From contig NW_026515501.1 of the NCBI RefSeq assembly GCF_014898815.1, positions 558,001 to 622,000 of the forward strand: a DNA stretch of 64,000 nt. Direction: 5' to 3'. This stretch comes from Panonychus citri (lineage: Eukaryota; Arthropoda; Arachnida; Trombidiformes; Tetranychidae). Within the stretch, counting starts at the first letter, position 1. Every line of letters begins with the position of its first letter. The notes under the pieces were generated by a model, which was given only the letters and a program-made list of their open reading frames with translations, had not been told where the DNA came from and did no database searches. This document shows positions 62,701-64,000 of this stretch, piece after piece. The position numbers and the translations under genes were made by a program.

Positions 62701-64000
62701 TTGTTGTCTTCTTTACCAAATTCTCAAAAAAAGAAAATCATAAAATCTAAACAATCAGATGATAACTATCATCATATTGGATCAATCAAGAGTCCTTATT
62801 GAAAATTTAGGAATACAAATGATAATATGTCAAGATTTTTAGTGGTTTTTTTTATTTCGAAATCATCAAGAATCAATGATGAAACTATGAAAGAATCTTC
62901 AAGTTATCAACAATATATATCAAGCATTGAGTAGAACTGAAGATGAAGCATTCAAACAATCAAATGATACAAATCAGATCAGGGCTTAAGTGGGCTTAAC
63001 AATACAAATTGTTTACCTTAATATTTCATCTCTCTATCTTCATCATTAATCTCACTCAAATCATCATTATCATCGGTTTTATCTGCACAGTGAGTTACCA
63101 AGATAAAAAAACATTTCCGTTTACATGATTTCCATGATTGCAATTAAATCAATCACAAAGAGCATAGTTATTATTATGGAATCACAATCAAAAGTAAAAG
63201 GATGCGAAGGGCTTCATCATCCACCCTTATCATCATCCTCATCACCCCGAATATCATCCTTAAATAAACAAATTAAGGCTCGTAAGTTTTAATAGGAACC
63301 AAAATAAAAGGTAAATAAAATATGTCAAGATCAGTGTCAAAAAATCGGCTCATTTTATGCTCTTTTTTTGTCATCATCATCATCATCATCGTCTCTCTCT
63401 CTCTCTCTCTCTGCATCTTGGCTTCATCATCTTATTGTTTGCAAGAAGCCAAGTTGTTTTAGAGGAAAACAACTAAAGATTCCGTTGGTTTCCACCATAA
63501 AGTAATATCAATGGTTGAGAAATTACCTTTTGGGTTTATCGTTGTTTTTTTCCAGGTAAATGTTTACCTTTGTAAAGAAAATGTCCCTGTTTGTATCGCC
63601 CTGTGATAGAGTTTCCATAATGGTCAGATTGAAATACTTTATATGAAAATAATTGAATAATGATTGTTTCCTGTTTCCGACTAATGTTGATATTGATAAC
63701 AAAAAAACATTGTTTGCTTTATGTTTTACATTGTTATTGTAATAATTATCAATATTTAACTAACAAATATCTAATCAAATTCTTGATTTTTGAAAACTGG
63801 TAAAAGATTTGTGATCTGATCTGACAATCGTGAAAAATTGACGATTGAATACAATTTCGAATGAAATGAAATGCAATTGTGAAAAATGAATTCGATTTAC
63901 TTACCGTCTGGAAAAACATTACGAATCTTGAGATATGAAGAGGTCAATCTAATAATCGAAGCTTTATCCAATTGTCCAGTTATCGCTGCAGGTAAAGGTA
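53721..64000 (-). CDS. sim: Single-minded, bHLH-PAS transcription factor (5' end beyond window)
   Basis: Seven exons in view join in frame: 63905 to the window end, 62468-62553, 61272-61361, 59112-59606, 58833-59038, 56785-56891 and 53721-55405. The first gives the end of the bHLH (AAITGQLDKASIIRLTSSYL). Next come PAS-A (GLGDGWG, LDGFVFVVADDGKVMYISET, VELTGNGIYEYIH, FFLRMKCVLAKRNAGL) and PAS-B (IHCSGYLKV, MFMFRASLDFRLIFLDQR, then YYRFLTKNGGWVWMQSYATI). The C-terminal 500 residues are low complexity (poly-Ser, acidic, His/Asn-rich). The WMQSYATIVHN block fits Sim rather than Trachealess. Sim pairs with Tango/ARNT to control midline genes. PAS-A carries a Ser/Pro-rich insertion of about 95 residues in exon 59112-59606. 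Introns total about 7 kb without other genes. Confidence 0.92.
59978..60004 (+). repeat. GC-rich inverted repeat in a sim intron
   Basis: Eleven-base arms (CTCGAGGGCTC and GAGCCCTTGAG) with one mismatch around a TAATA loop. It stands out by GC content in a very AT-rich intron (59607-61271). It could be a hairpin or a binding site, and it is not part of an open frame. Confidence 0.6.

Overview
The window looks like AT-rich nuclear DNA of an arthropod, most likely a chelicerate such as a mite. The genes have short spliced exons with GT-AG borders, and microsatellites of CT, ATC and GT are abundant. The bilaterian regulators single-minded and warts/LATS are present. An IGFBP-Kazal-Ig secreted protein of the kind described in spiders and mites is present, as is a short run of the arthropod telomere repeat TTAGG. 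The species is inferred, not proven.

Layout. Positions 1-435 (minus) hold the start of an unrecognised, glycosylation-rich secreted or membrane protein cut by the window edge. From 33815 back to 2282 (minus) runs one ten-exon gene for a single-pass membrane protein: signal peptide, sushi, F5/8C-like (FTP) domain, three sushi domains, membrane helix and a 490-residue tail. Its 22.6 kb third intron carries two complete LTR retrotransposons, one in each orientation. Element 1 (11549-22067, plus) is Ty3/gypsy-like with a fused Gag-Pol. It also carries a second ORF that joins a RING/TRAF-like zinc region, a basic NLS-like stretch and a DEDDh 3'-5' exonuclease domain. Its internal region holds at least 21 palindromes centred on AAGGNCCTT, in coding and noncoding parts alike. 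Element 2 (23953-29170, minus) is Ty3/gypsy-like with a textbook -1 frameshift heptamer between gag and pol and a broken integrase.

From 36193 to 37398 (plus) lies the three-exon IGFBP-related gene. From 42859 back to 38708 (minus) lies warts/LATS, the Hippo pathway kinase, head to head with a small unknown gene (43705-44140, plus).

From about 43 to 55 kb the DNA has been rearranged. The intact order YEATS4 (plus), MCTS1 (minus), sim 3' end (minus) at 50063-55022 has an inverted, internally deleted, nearly identical copy at 44222-47136. This leaves truncated pseudo-copies of all three genes. A short piece from upstream of warts is copied directly in front of YEATS4, and the YEATS4 promoter and first codons are duplicated in tandem. 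The spacer between the arms is a mosaic of diverged repeats with four TTAGG units.

From 53721 past the window end (minus) lies single-minded, a bHLH-PAS regulator, with seven exons in view and its 5' end missing. The host genes share no single pathway. The likeliest new biology is in element 1: a retrotransposon with a captured RING-exonuclease protein and a dispersed palindrome family.
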